Shown in pieces: positions 1 through 6,184 of a stretch of 6,683 nt of DNA. Source of the DNA: Thermoplasmata archaeon (GTDB lineage Archaea > Thermoplasmatota > Thermoplasmata > Thermoplasmatales > Thermoplasmataceae). Made by a program: the position numbers and the translations under genes. The stretch spans positions 1 to 6,683 of the forward strand of contig JAJYDZ010000095.1 in NCBI GenBank assembly GCA_021790415.1, written 5' to 3'. The stretch's first letter is position 1; each line of letters begins with the position of its first letter. Under the pieces are notes generated by a model. That model searched no databases, had not been told where the DNA came from, and saw only the letters and a program-made list of their open reading frames with translations.

Positions 1-33
1 CAAAACTAGGATAGGGATTTGTCCTGATAACAT
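1..33 (-). CDS. 5' end of a divergent gene running off the left edge (partial, 11 codons visible)
   Basis: On the minus strand an ATG at 33-31 opens a frame with no stop to the window edge (first residues MLSGQIPILVL). The support is the signals in front of it rather than its length. AGGGTGA at 47-41 matches the archaeal anti-Shine-Dalgarno sequence and sits 7 nt before the ATG. A perfect TTTATATA box lies at 75-68 on the same strand. The visible residues are too few to assign a family. It would be transcribed away from the DUF488 bicistron. The frame could be chance, since only 33 nt are visible. Confidence 0.4.
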   Translation of the reverse strand, partial: MLSGQIPILVL

Positions 34-67
34 CTATATTTCACCCTAAAACGGTAATTCGTCCTTC

Positions 68-75
68 TATATAAA
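68..75 (-). promoter_or_regulatory. TATA box for the left-edge divergent gene
   Basis: TTTATATA read on the minus strand is a consensus archaeal box A. Its centre is about 38 nt from the ATG at 33, so initiation about 26 nt downstream would give a leader of roughly 12 nt beginning close to the AGGGTGA ribosome binding site. The 10-bp string ctatataaat (67-76) recurs at 182-191 in front of the next + strand gene, so orientation cannot be fixed from the box alone. Confidence 0.4.
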
Positions 76-182
76 TCTTGCAAAATTGGGTTCTGTTAAC
101 TTGTTGAATGCTAATCATGGCTGTTAATAATCGGATGCTGGAAGAGGTTATGACAAGAAGCAAAGTTCTCTTCAATTTCTAC

Positions 183-190
183 TATATAAA
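183..190 (+). promoter_or_regulatory. TATA box for the AbrB-DUF488 bicistron
   Basis: TATATAAA lies 36 nt (centre to ATG) before the start at 223, predicting initiation near 213 and a leader of about 10 nt. A weaker box, CTTATAGT at 195-202, is centred about 25 nt before the ATG and would give a leaderless message. No strong Shine-Dalgarno sequence precedes the ATG, so either is plausible. Confidence 0.45.
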
Positions 191-222
191 TGCTCTTATA
201 GTGCTAATTTATAGAGTGGCTG

Positions 223-810
223 ATGCCAAGCAACAACAGTAAAAACCAACGAACTTTGATAAGACAAAGTGGGACCTACATGGTGTCACTACCTAAAGAC
301 TTCATCATAGAACTTGGATGGAAATCTGGAGATAAGATATTAGTCGAGAGAAACGACCATTCGGTTGTTCTCAAGGCGGAAAGCCCTGTAATCTATTCTT
401 TAGGATATGGGGGGAAAACCAAGGAAATTATGCTTGACCTATTGAAGACCAATAGAATAACCGATTTAGTCGATATTAGAAATCACCCTTTTAGTTGGAA
501 TAAGAACTTCTCTGAAAAGAATCTAAAAGAGGGTCTTGAGACTAATGGAATTCGGTACGTGAATCTCCCTAAACTCGGAGCGCCGAAGGGTATGAGGGTC
601 GAGATCAAGGAAAATGGTAATAGAGAAAAGTTCTTTTCGGAGTACTCCAATTGGCTAGACTCTAATAAATCATACTTGGATATTCTTGACATACTGGCTA
701 GAAAAAATCCAACTGCAATCATGTGTCTAGAAGCGGATTATCGTAACTGCCACAGAAGTATTATAGAAAAAAGGCTGAAAGAGAGAGGATATGAGGTTAT
801 CCACCTATGA
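223..810 (+). CDS. AbrB/SpoVT-type hairpin domain fused to a DUF488 domain
   Basis: The 195-aa protein has two parts. Residues about 10-53 form an AbrB/MazE-like swapped-hairpin DNA-binding domain: RQSGTYMVSLPKDFIIELGW, then SGDKILVER and VVLKAE, the usual pattern of archaeal transition-state regulators and antitoxins. Residues about 57-195 form a DUF488 domain: YSLGYGGKT at the start, VDIRNHPFSW (D84, R86), GIRYVNLPKLGAPKG, and the signature MCLEADYRNCHRSI with C168, E170, C176, H177 and R178. DUF488 has no settled biochemical function; its conserved polar residues suggest an enzyme, possibly acting on nucleic acid or nucleotides. The ATG is the only sensible start, since an in-frame TAA lies at 205-207. 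The stop overlaps the next ATG (ATGA, 807-810), so the two products are probably made together. The fusion could target the DUF488 activity to DNA or autoregulate the pair; both are inferences. Confidence 0.85.
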   Translation: MPSNNSKNQRTLIRQSGTYMVSLPKDFIIELGWKSGDKILVERNDHSVVLKAESPVIYSLGYGGKTKEIMLDLLKTNRITDLVDIRNHPFSWNKNFSEKNLKEGLETNGIRYVNLPKLGAPKGMRVEIKENGNREKFFSEYSNWLDSNKSYLDILDILARKNPTAIMCLEADYRNCHRSIIEKRLKERGYEVIHL

Positions 811-1583
811 GCTTTCTACAGAAGAGAGTTTTGCTTACTGTAAAAGCTTATCCGGAAAAGAGCAAACACTACGGGGCAGTTGTTTGCACGGCAGGCATCA
901 CTGACAGTGGCGAATTTGTGAGGCTTTATCCTTTCCCTTTTGAGAACTTCAGAGGTGGCAAAAATATCCGCAAATATTCCTGGATAAGTGTAGAATGTGA
1001 AAAGGCTTCTGAATATCTGAACCGAAAAGAAAGCTATAAAGTAAGATATAGCACATTGAAAGTATTAGGTCATGTTGATACAGGGGATGATAGGTTATGG
1101 AAAGAAAGGAACGAGTTAGTTCTTCCTTTGTTGTCTCATTCAATGGAAGAACTTGAAAAGAGATCAAAGGTCGATTACACATCCCTAGGTTTGATTAAAC
1201 CAAGAGAGATCGTAGATCTGACCATAGATGAAAAAGAAGGAACTGATGACCAAGAGAAAGAAATACTAAGGGAAGTTCAAATGACTCTAGATGGTCACGC
1301 TAGAACAGATTTAGAAAATATCAATTATAATTTCAGATATCACTTCTTCTGTGATGACCCAAATTGCAGAGGGCACAGTATCATGTGCGAAGATTGGGAA
1401 ATGATAGAAGCATGGAGAAAATGGCTTAGAGAGTATGATGACAGAAATACAGCTGTTCAAAAGTTCAGGGAGAAATATTTCGATTTTATGTTGCAACGGA
1501 ACATTCACTTTTTTGTAGGCACTCATTCTAGATTCAATACATGGCTGATAATTGGGCTATATTACCCACCACTGATGATTTGA
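807..1583 (+). CDS. DUF488-partner protein of unknown function with a Cys/His cluster
   Basis: The 258-aa protein starts at the ATG inside the ATGA overlap with the DUF488 gene. I recognise it as the type of protein often found beside DUF488 genes, but I know no established function or symbol. The N-terminal third carries a typical pattern: VLLTVKAYPEKS, VVCTAGI, GEFVRLYPFPFENF and YSWISVECE, which reads as a beta-rich, possibly OB-like fold. LNRKES (71-76) sits where relatives, from memory, have DPRPES. A second conserved part has FFCDDPNCRGHSIMCEDWEM, with C182, C187, H190 and C194 spaced as a possible zinc site, followed by a helix. It ends with FFVGTHSRFNTWLIIGLYYPP. No signal peptide or membrane segment is visible, so it should be cytoplasmic. 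The tight coupling implies a complex or common pathway with the DUF488 protein. Confidence 0.75.
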   Translation: MSFLQKRVLLTVKAYPEKSKHYGAVVCTAGITDSGEFVRLYPFPFENFRGGKNIRKYSWISVECEKASEYLNRKESYKVRYSTLKVLGHVDTGDDRLWKERNELVLPLLSHSMEELEKRSKVDYTSLGLIKPREIVDLTIDEKEGTDDQEKEILREVQMTLDGHARTDLENINYNFRYHFFCDDPNCRGHSIMCEDWEMIEAWRKWLREYDDRNTAVQKFREKYFDFMLQRNIHFFVGTHSRFNTWLIIGLYYPPLMI

Positions 1584-1598
1584 ATAACACCTGACCCC

Positions 1599-1653
1599 AA
1601 TTTATAGGAGGGGATTGGGATATACTTTAATCCTCAATGATATTTTCATAGGT
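1599..1653 (+). promoter_or_regulatory. Probable promoter and weak ribosome binding site of the type IIG gene
   Basis: The 77-nt gap before the restriction-modification gene holds two AT-rich candidate boxes, aatttata at 1599-1606 and tatacttta at 1621-1629. The second would place initiation near 1651, directly at AGGT (1650-1653), which lies 7 nt before the ATG and partly matches the ribosome binding consensus. A 6-bp inverted repeat, cccaat (1596-1601) with attggg (1614-1619), brackets the first box. The gap suggests transcription separate from the bicistron, though read-through is not excluded. Confidence 0.3.
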
Positions 1654-1660
1654 AATTATC

Positions 1661-4408
1661 ATGGAATCAAACGCACCAAAGAGGACTGAAGTTGATTTTG
1701 AGACAATAAAGGAAATGGTTGAAAGGTATAAAGTAATCAAAGGGACAGAAGAGATCAAGAAGTACAATGAAGAAATGACAAAGAAAGACTTCATCCTTCC
1801 TCTTTTCGAAGCATTAGGTTGGAATGTCTACAACAAGGCCAAAAGGCTTGACAGAATTACGGCAGAGGAGACAATATCCAAAAAGAGAGTGGATTACGGT
1901 TTCTGGCTAAATGAAACTCCAAGATTCTATCTTGAAGCAAAGAGTTTAAAGGAAGCAGACATAGTATTTGGAAAGGGTTATGACAGACAGGCTATCAACT
2001 ATTCGTGGCTCAAGTCATGCAACTGGGCTGTATTGACAAATTTTGAAACTCTAGTTGTCTATAATGCAGAAAGACCAGAAGGAGAATGGTTTTTCACTCT
2101 GAAAGCAGAAGACTACTTGGGTAGTGGAATGGAACAACTTGAGTTATTAAGCAAAAGAAGTTTCGAGGGCAATACTTTAGACCAAATTGCAACAAAATAC
2201 GGTAAGAGAATACAAAGAAGACCAGTTGACAAGCAACTTCTCTCAGATTTGATACAATTCAGGGAAATTTTGAGCAAGGACTTGTTGAAGAATAACACTA
2301 TTAGAAATTTAACGCAAGAAGATTTAGATGAATCCGTACAGAGAATTCTCGATAGATTAATTTTTATCAGGAACACTGAAGACAGAGGCTTAGAATCCAA
2401 TGAGTTACAATCTAACTACAGACAGTGGTCTGTTCAGGAAAAGGGAAACTTAGTGAGAAGAATACGGGAAGTCTACAAGAGATATGATGAGTCTTACAAC
2501 AGCAAAATTTTCTCTGAGCACCTTTGCGATTCCCTAGAAGTGAGTAATGAAAGTTTGAGAGAAGTTATTCAGGGTCTTTATTCGCCCGAAGGAACATATT
2601 CTTATGACTTTTCGGTCATAGCCTCTGATACACTTGGCAGCATATATGAACAATATCTAGGGAACATACTCAAAACAACACCAAAAAGAGCTAAACTAGA
2701 AGAGTCCAAGGTGCACAGAAAAGAACAGGGCATTTACTACACACCATCGTACATTGTCGATTATATAGTCAGGAACACAGTTGGGGAATTTACAAAAACT
2801 CATACACCGGAAGAAATTAAGAATGTGAAAATTCTCGATCCTGCCTGTGGCTCTGGGAGTTTCCTTATTAAAGCTTATCAAGAATTGGAAAATTACTGGA
2901 GAGAAAAATCCGATTTCAGCCAGCTCACTTTAGATAGCAAGGAGTTCTATTCAAAGAAAGTGGAAATTCTAAGGAATAATATCTTTGGAGTAGATCTTGA
3001 CCCTAAAGCAGTCGAAATCACACAACTTAATCTACTTTTGAAAATATCTGAAAAGAAACAGAGATTACCTATCCTTCAAAATAACATTAAAGCTGGAAAT
3101 AGTTTGATTGAAGATTCAACAGTGAGCGGCAAACCGTTTAGGTGGAATGAAGAGTTTTCAGAAATAATGAAAAGTGAAGGTTTCGATCTTATAATTGGTA
3201 ACCCACCTTGGGTCTTTACAAGAGGAGAGCACTTTTCTGAGTCAGAAAAGGAATTTTTCGATAATTTTCTAGTCAGAGAAGGTACTGTACAGCAGAAAAG
3301 AGGCAAGAATATCCAGTCTGGCAAACTGAATCTATATTCCCTGTTTATTTTAAAAAGCTTGAAATTGATGAAAAATGGCTCTATTTTAGGATTTATTGTG
3401 CCCAACAATATCTTGAGAACAACCACGTATGATATCGTGAGAAAATATGTTTTGGATAATTGTAAAATCTTATCTATCGCTGATTTGAGCATCGGAGTCT
3501 TTGAGGGGGTAACTGCCTCCTCAGTTGTCTTGATATTGAGAAAGGAGACTGACAAGAAGAACAGGGATGAAAACGAGATCAAAATTATCTCAGAGATCAC
3601 GAACCTATCAAGTGAACAATACAAGCAACACAAAATAGAACAACGTTATTTTTATGACAACCCAAGCTTTACGTTTAACATACTTTCGGACACAGAATCG
3701 GTTGAACTGACAAAGAAAATATGCTACAACGCCGAGAGATTAGGATCATTGTGTAAATACATCATTGAAGGAATAGTTGGTTCGAGAAAAAGAGATGTTT
3801 CAGATAAGAGACTTGACAACTCATACAAGCCCTTCTTAGTGGGCAAAGATATAGGGAGATATAAAATTGATTACAAAGGCAAATGGATCTGCTATGATAG
3901 AAATAGACTACACCGCCCACGACCCGAAGAAGTTTTCTTATCAAACAAGATTTTGATTCAGAGGATCAGTGGAGGCGATAATCCTTTGGTTGCTGCCTTA
4001 GATGAACAAAAGTATTATACCTTCGCATCAATAAACAACGTTGTACTAAAAGATGATACAAAATACGATGTAAAGTATATTCTGGCCCTCCTGAATTCTA
4101 AGCTGCTCAACTGGTACTATTCCGTTAACTTTTCGAATAGATCGGACTTGACTGTCAATATTTCTAAAACATTCTTAGACGAACTTCCAATCAAGGCTTG
4201 TTCGGAGTTAGAAAATCAATCTCTTTTGCACCTTGTAGACAAAATACTTTTGCTCAATAAGGAGTCAAAGGTACTCCTTAATAGAGGCACAGATAGAGAA
4301 CACGAAGTCAAAGAACAGATAGACAAGGCAAAAATACAAATCGATAAGCTCATCTATAAAATTTATGGCTTGACTGATAAAGAAATAAGAATAGTGAATG
4401 GAATGTGA
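1661..4408 (+). CDS. Type IIG restriction-modification enzyme, Eco57I/TaqI-like (endonuclease + N6-adenine methyltransferase + target recognition)
   Basis: The 915-aa single-chain enzyme is predicted to cut DNA at a specific sequence and methylate adenine in the same site. The N-terminal nuclease region (about 1-150) shows a PD-(D/E)xK arrangement: D78 in KRVDYGF, then E92-A-K94 in FYLEAKSL, followed by NWAVLTNFETLVVYNAE, typical of type I/IIG nuclease domains. A helical linker follows. The methyltransferase has GIYYTPSYIVDYIV from 357, the SAM-binding motif I LDPACGSGSF (392-401), GVDLD (443-447) and the catalytic motif IV NPPW (514-517), which indicates an N6-adenine enzyme. The C-terminal part from about residue 690 resembles TaqI-type specificity domains, with YKPFLVGKDIGRY, a central ISGGDNP, a LALLNSKLLNWYY helix and a DELPI segment, then a coiled helical end closing with IYGLTDKEIRIV, a common ending in this class. 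Length fits the family and no frameshift is visible, so it looks intact. No separate S or M subunit is needed or seen. The recognition sequence cannot be read from the protein. Confidence 0.92.
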   Translation: MESNAPKRTEVDFETIKEMVERYKVIKGTEEIKKYNEEMTKKDFILPLFEALGWNVYNKAKRLDRITAEETISKKRVDYGFWLNETPRFYLEAKSLKEADIVFGKGYDRQAINYSWLKSCNWAVLTNFETLVVYNAERPEGEWFFTLKAEDYLGSGMEQLELLSKRSFEGNTLDQIATKYGKRIQRRPVDKQLLSDLIQFREILSKDLLKNNTIRNLTQEDLDESVQRILDRLIFIRNTEDRGLESNELQSNYRQWSVQEKGNLVRRIREVYKRYDESYNSKIFSEHLCDSLEVSNESLREVIQGLYSPEGTYSYDFSVIASDTLGSIYEQYLGNILKTTPKRAKLEESKVHRKEQGIYYTPSYIVDYIVRNTVGEFTKTHTPEEIKNVKILDPACGSGSFLIKAYQELENYWREKSDFSQLTLDSKEFYSKKVEILRNNIFGVDLDPKAVEITQLNLLLKISEKKQRLPILQNNIKAGNSLIEDSTVSGKPFRWNEEFSEIMKSEGFDLIIGNPPWVFTRGEHFSESEKEFFDNFLVREGTVQQKRGKNIQSGKLNLYSLFILKSLKLMKNGSILGFIVPNNILRTTTYDIVRKYVLDNCKILSIADLSIGVFEGVTASSVVLILRKETDKKNRDENEIKIISEITNLSSEQYKQHKIEQRYFYDNPSFTFNILSDTESVELTKKICYNAERLGSLCKYIIEGIVGSRKRDVSDKRLDNSYKPFLVGKDIGRYKIDYKGKWICYDRNRLHRPRPEEVFLSNKILIQRISGGDNPLVAALDEQKYYTFASINNVVLKDDTKYDVKYILALLNSKLLNWYYSVNFSNRSDLTVNISKTFLDELPIKACSELENQSLLHLVDKILLLNKESKVLLNRGTDREHEVKEQIDKAKIQIDKLIYKIYGLTDKEIRIVNGM

Positions 4409-4421
4409 ATCAACTATTTGA

Positions 4422-4577
4422 AGCGACATAAAGCGGATCAATGAGATAAGGGGGTTAGTTGTCTTTGGTATTGAAAGAAGAGAAGTTGCGAGAGTAAATA
4501 AAGAAGGGCCAGAAATCAAATTGAGACTGTCCCAGTTCCATGAAGGTGCACTTCAACCTTTTGGATGGAAAGACTGA
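4422..4577 (+). pseudogene. Start-less open stretch, probable C-terminal remnant of an unidentified gene
   Basis: Between the convergent type IIG and DUF1828 genes, one + strand frame is open for 51 codons from just after a TGA (4419-4421) to a TGA at 4575-4577. Its translation looks protein-like (GLVVFGIERREVARV, KLRLSQFHEGALQPFGWKD), with amphipathic charge spacing and a typical C-terminal look. It has no ATG or GTG, only one internal TTG, so it cannot be a normal intact gene. The simplest reading is the tail of a gene whose front was lost when neighbouring defence genes were inserted. I do not recognise the family. Chance openness is possible at this length. Confidence 0.35.
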
Positions 4578-4591
4578 ATAAGAGACTTACG

Positions 4592-5383
4592 TCAGAGGTT
4601 GCGCAAAAGGTGTTCTTTTATATTTTCTCTATTGCTTTCGAAATTCGAAAATGGTTTTTCTCCAACATCTATTAATCGAGAAACTGGGTCTTTAGACAAC
4701 TCTCCCATATTTTCAAAGACGACAACAGAATGATTTCTAAATTTTCTTGTTTGAAAATATAATAGCGTAATATTTGCGTCCTTAACGCGGTTCTCATTAT
4801 CAATGGGAAATACGAGTATTGGCTCCCTTGATCCACTTATATAGTAAGGCACTACATACTTGGAATCTCGATCAATTTCTGGTTCATTCCAATTTACCAG
4901 CAGATGCTCTCTTGGAATATTCTCTTTCATAAATTTATAGAAGTCTTCAAGAAAAGTTGACTTAACTCTCTCTCTAGATAGGTAAGTTAGATCCATTATG
5001 TTAGTGATTCCTTGAATGAATGTGAATAATGCATTTCCATAGTCATTCTTAGATATCTCTATTTCTATTTCTCCAGTTTCAGTCAGGTTCATTGAATGGG
5101 ATGCAAGTACTGCTATCAAAATATCATTTCTATTTCCTGAAGCCAAGTCATCGATGTCTTCGATCCAGTAAGACAAGTGCATTAATGTATGGCCCTCATC
5201 AGTCAACGCCCACGAATTTCTTTTCTTTACCATCACTATTACGTATGAATCCCCATCTTCAAATGCGAAAGGAGTTCCCACCACGAATCTGTTAATTCCT
5301 TGTTGAATTACTTCAATAGATTCGCATACTGAGTTCTTGAATTGTTGCTTCAAATCATCGATAAACTCATGATTATTTGTCAT
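4592..5383 (-). CDS. DUF1828 domain protein
   Basis: The 263-aa protein is last in a minus-strand gene row. Residues about 25-115 fit DUF1828: an N-terminal helix, then VVGTPFAFEDGDSYVIVMVKK and WALTDEGHTLMHLSYW (59-73), the family's most recognisable block. The C-terminal half (about 140-250), with YVVPYYISGSREPILVFPI and a following TLLYFQTRKF strand, resembles the DUF1829-type region often found after DUF1828, though this part is less certain. The biochemical function of the family is unknown. The ATG lies 1 nt after the TAA of the upstream DUF6978-like gene, and GGAG (5397-5394) sits 10 nt upstream, so co-translation is expected. No signal peptide or membrane segment is seen. The pairing with a DUF6978-like gene suggests a two-protein system, possibly in defence or toxin-antitoxin biology; this is inference from context. 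Confidence 0.75.
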   Translation of the reverse strand: MTNNHEFIDDLKQQFKNSVCESIEVIQQGINRFVVGTPFAFEDGDSYVIVMVKKRNSWALTDEGHTLMHLSYWIEDIDDLASGNRNDILIAVLASHSMNLTETGEIEIEISKNDYGNALFTFIQGITNIMDLTYLSRERVKSTFLEDFYKFMKENIPREHLLVNWNEPEIDRDSKYVVPYYISGSREPILVFPIDNENRVKDANITLLYFQTRKFRNHSVVVFENMGELSKDPVSRLIDVGEKPFSNFESNRENIKEHLLRNL

Positions 5384-5384
5384 C

Positions 5385-5876
5385 TTAGTCGAACTCCGCT
5401 AAACGTGTTGGAAAGGTATTGCCCTGAACAATTTTGCAGTCCCTCAGAAAGACAATTAGACACTCCTCTATTGTATGGTATCTGTCGGTTTCAATAGCGT
5501 ATCCCTCTATTCTGAAACCACCTCTAAGATATCTCTCTGTGGCAATATGCGTGTGAAATTTATATTCTATTACATTCCCTTCAATCTTGTTAGTATGTCT
5601 ATGACTACTTCCATTATACCGTCTCAAATTGTAGAATTTATTGGTCTCTGGTACGTAATAAGACAAAATTATGGAAAAATCAAAAATGTTTTTTGAAGAC
5701 TGCCTTATTTTTACCTTAAATTTGGATCCATCTATTCCTTGAACATCAAAGGTTGCCTTCTTCTGTCCGAATGAGGCCAATTTTAGGTTGCTAGTATCAA
5801 TTTTACGCGTAGAAATCTTCTCCATCTCCAACAGATCGCGAATCTCATTGTCGGTAATGATTTCCGCGATAACCAC
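5385..5876 (-). CDS. DUF6978-like protein, GTG start
   Basis: The 163-aa protein resembles DUF6978. The N-terminus ITDNEIRDLLEMEK looks like the usual start of this family, followed by beta-strand segments (KFKVKIRQSS, FDFSIILSYY) and the conserved core NLRRYNG (83-89), SHRHTNKIEG (91-100) and YKFHTHIATERY (105-116), rich in His and Arg. Function is unknown; the His/Arg core could be a binding or catalytic site. The start is a GTG at 5876-5874, because an in-frame TAA lies only two codons upstream; the next in-frame ATG (5825-5823) would cut into the conserved N-terminus. The GTG lies inside a GAGGTGG string that itself looks like a ribosome binding site, and the start overlaps the upstream 34-aa ORF by 32 nt. 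Initiation is therefore probably coupled to upstream translation. The family name is from memory and should be confirmed. Confidence 0.65.
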   Translation of the reverse strand: MVIAEIITDNEIRDLLEMEKISTRKIDTSNLKLASFGQKKATFDVQGIDGSKFKVKIRQSSKNIFDFSIILSYYVPETNKFYNLRRYNGSSHRHTNKIEGNVIEYKFHTHIATERYLRGGFRIEGYAIETDRYHTIEECLIVFLRDCKIVQGNTFPTRLAEFD

Positions 5877-5949
5877 CTCTTAAATTATTGAGTCCTATGC
5901 TACATTTTCTTTCGATGTAATCAGAATAACCTTTTCGTGATTTAGTCAT
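5845..5949 (-). CDS. 34-aa small ORF of unknown function, coupled between RHH and DUF6978-like genes
   Basis: This short frame starts at ATG 5949-5947, which overlaps the TGA of the upstream RHH gene (ATGA). AAGGAG ends 7 nt before it (GGAG at 5960-5957), close to ideal for archaeal initiation. It reads MTKSRKGYSDYIERKCSIG followed by a basic tail ending in NHYRQ, and terminates 32 nt inside the DUF6978-like gene in another frame. The product is strongly basic with one Cys. It may be a real micropeptide or mainly a device that carries ribosomes to the GTG start of the next gene. No family is recognised. The signals are better than the coding evidence. Confidence 0.45.
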   Translation of the reverse strand: MTKSRKGYSDYIERKCSIGLNNLRGGYRGNHYRQ

Positions 5950-6107
5950 GATTTTACTCCTTTCTCTCTCTCGATTTCTTCATCAAGTTTTCTTTGAACA
6001 AACCAAGATAAATTCATTGACTTTTTGACAATAAAATCTTGCTGATCTGCTCTTATTGTAATAGTTTTTTGAATAGAATGTCTTAGGGAATCTTCTTTCC
6101 TGGTCAT
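5946..6107 (-). CDS. Small ribbon-helix-helix (CopG/Arc-type) DNA-binding protein, 53 aa
   Basis: A complete frame from ATG 6107-6105 to TGA 5948-5946 encodes 53 residues. Residues 14-20 (KTITIRA) form the ribbon strand, followed by DQQDFIVKKSMN (first helix and turn) and LSWFVQRKLDEEIEREK (second helix, about 33-49). The alternation in the strand, the turn and the S-x-x-V pattern at the start of helix 2 are typical of RHH regulators and antitoxins, which dimerise and insert the ribbon into the DNA major groove. The gene is first in the minus-strand row, overlaps the next ORF by ATGA, and has a TATA box 26-33 nt before its ATG, so the transcript should be leaderless. It is a candidate autorepressor of the operon and possibly the antitoxin component. 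It was found by direct reading and is easily missed because of its size. Confidence 0.72.
   Translation of the reverse strand: MTRKEDSLRHSIQKTITIRADQQDFIVKKSMNLSWFVQRKLDEEIEREKGVKS
5957..5960 (-). promoter_or_regulatory. Shine-Dalgarno sequence deciding the 34-aa ORF start
   Basis: GGAG within AAAGGAG on the minus strand lies inside the last codons of the RHH gene and 7 nt from the ATG at 5949. It is the clearest ribosome binding site in the operon and the main reason to believe the 34-aa ORF is translated. Confidence 0.5.
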
Positions 6108-6132
6108 ATTATAAGTAAGTTACATATTAAAC

Positions 6133-6140
6133 ATATAAAA
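6133..6140 (-). promoter_or_regulatory. TATA box of the RHH operon (leaderless promoter)
   Basis: TTTTATAT on the minus strand occupies -26 to -33 relative to the A of the RHH ATG (6107). This is the standard archaeal spacing, so transcription should start at or next to the ATG. No ribosome binding site precedes the ATG, consistent with a leaderless message. Confidence 0.6.
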
Positions 6141-6150
6141 GTCTTTATAA

Positions 6151-6164
6151 GTATCATATAGATA
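6151..6164. promoter_or_regulatory. Dyad operator candidate, copy 1 (upstream of RHH TATA box)
   Basis: gtatcatatagata contains the interrupted dyad TATC-N5-GATA. It starts 10 bp upstream of the RHH TATA box as read on the minus strand. A second copy with 13 of 14 identical bases lies at 6418-6431; the single difference falls in the central spacer, so both dyad arms are kept. The RHH protein is the nearest candidate binder, by inference. Confidence 0.45.
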
Positions 6165-6184
6165 ATACATATAATACGTATAGT

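Larger units (their letters stand above)
6109..6180. repeat. Imperfect 36-bp tandem duplication in the RHH promoter
   Basis: Positions 6109-6144 and 6145-6180 align without gaps at 24 of 36 positions. The matches concentrate in two blocks: ttataagta (6109-6117 and 6145-6153) and acatataa (6131-6138 and 6167-6174). The region is very AT-rich, which raises chance similarity, but two blocks at the same offset are suggestive of repeated operator or promoter units. Confidence 0.35.

Noticed and set aside
1..26. Possible hairpin aggat...gtcct near the left edge
   Set aside because: Only about 5 bp with a wobble pair and a large loop; no terminator-like T tract.
108..242. 44-aa + strand frame (MLIMAVNNRML... 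ending in KQQQ) with a hydrophobic middle, preceded by a TATATAAA box
   Set aside because: No ribosome binding site, no recognisable family, overlaps the DUF488 gene start in another frame and covers its promoter. A frame this short can be open by chance.
1612..1633. ggatt...aatcc inverted repeat before the type IIG gene
   Set aside because: 5-bp arms with a 12-bp spacer are expected by chance in AT-rich DNA.
3076..3633. 185-codon minus-strand open frame opposite the methyltransferase region
   Set aside because: Lies wholly antisense to the well-supported type IIG gene; its composition is a reverse shadow of conserved motifs on the + strand.
4265..4519. 84-codon minus-strand frame across the type IIG 3' end
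   Set aside because: Mostly antisense to coding sequence, no start signals, hydrophobic low-complexity translation.
5092..5295. 67-codon + strand frame inside the DUF1828 gene
   Set aside because: Antisense shadow of the conserved DUF1828 core; no family pattern.
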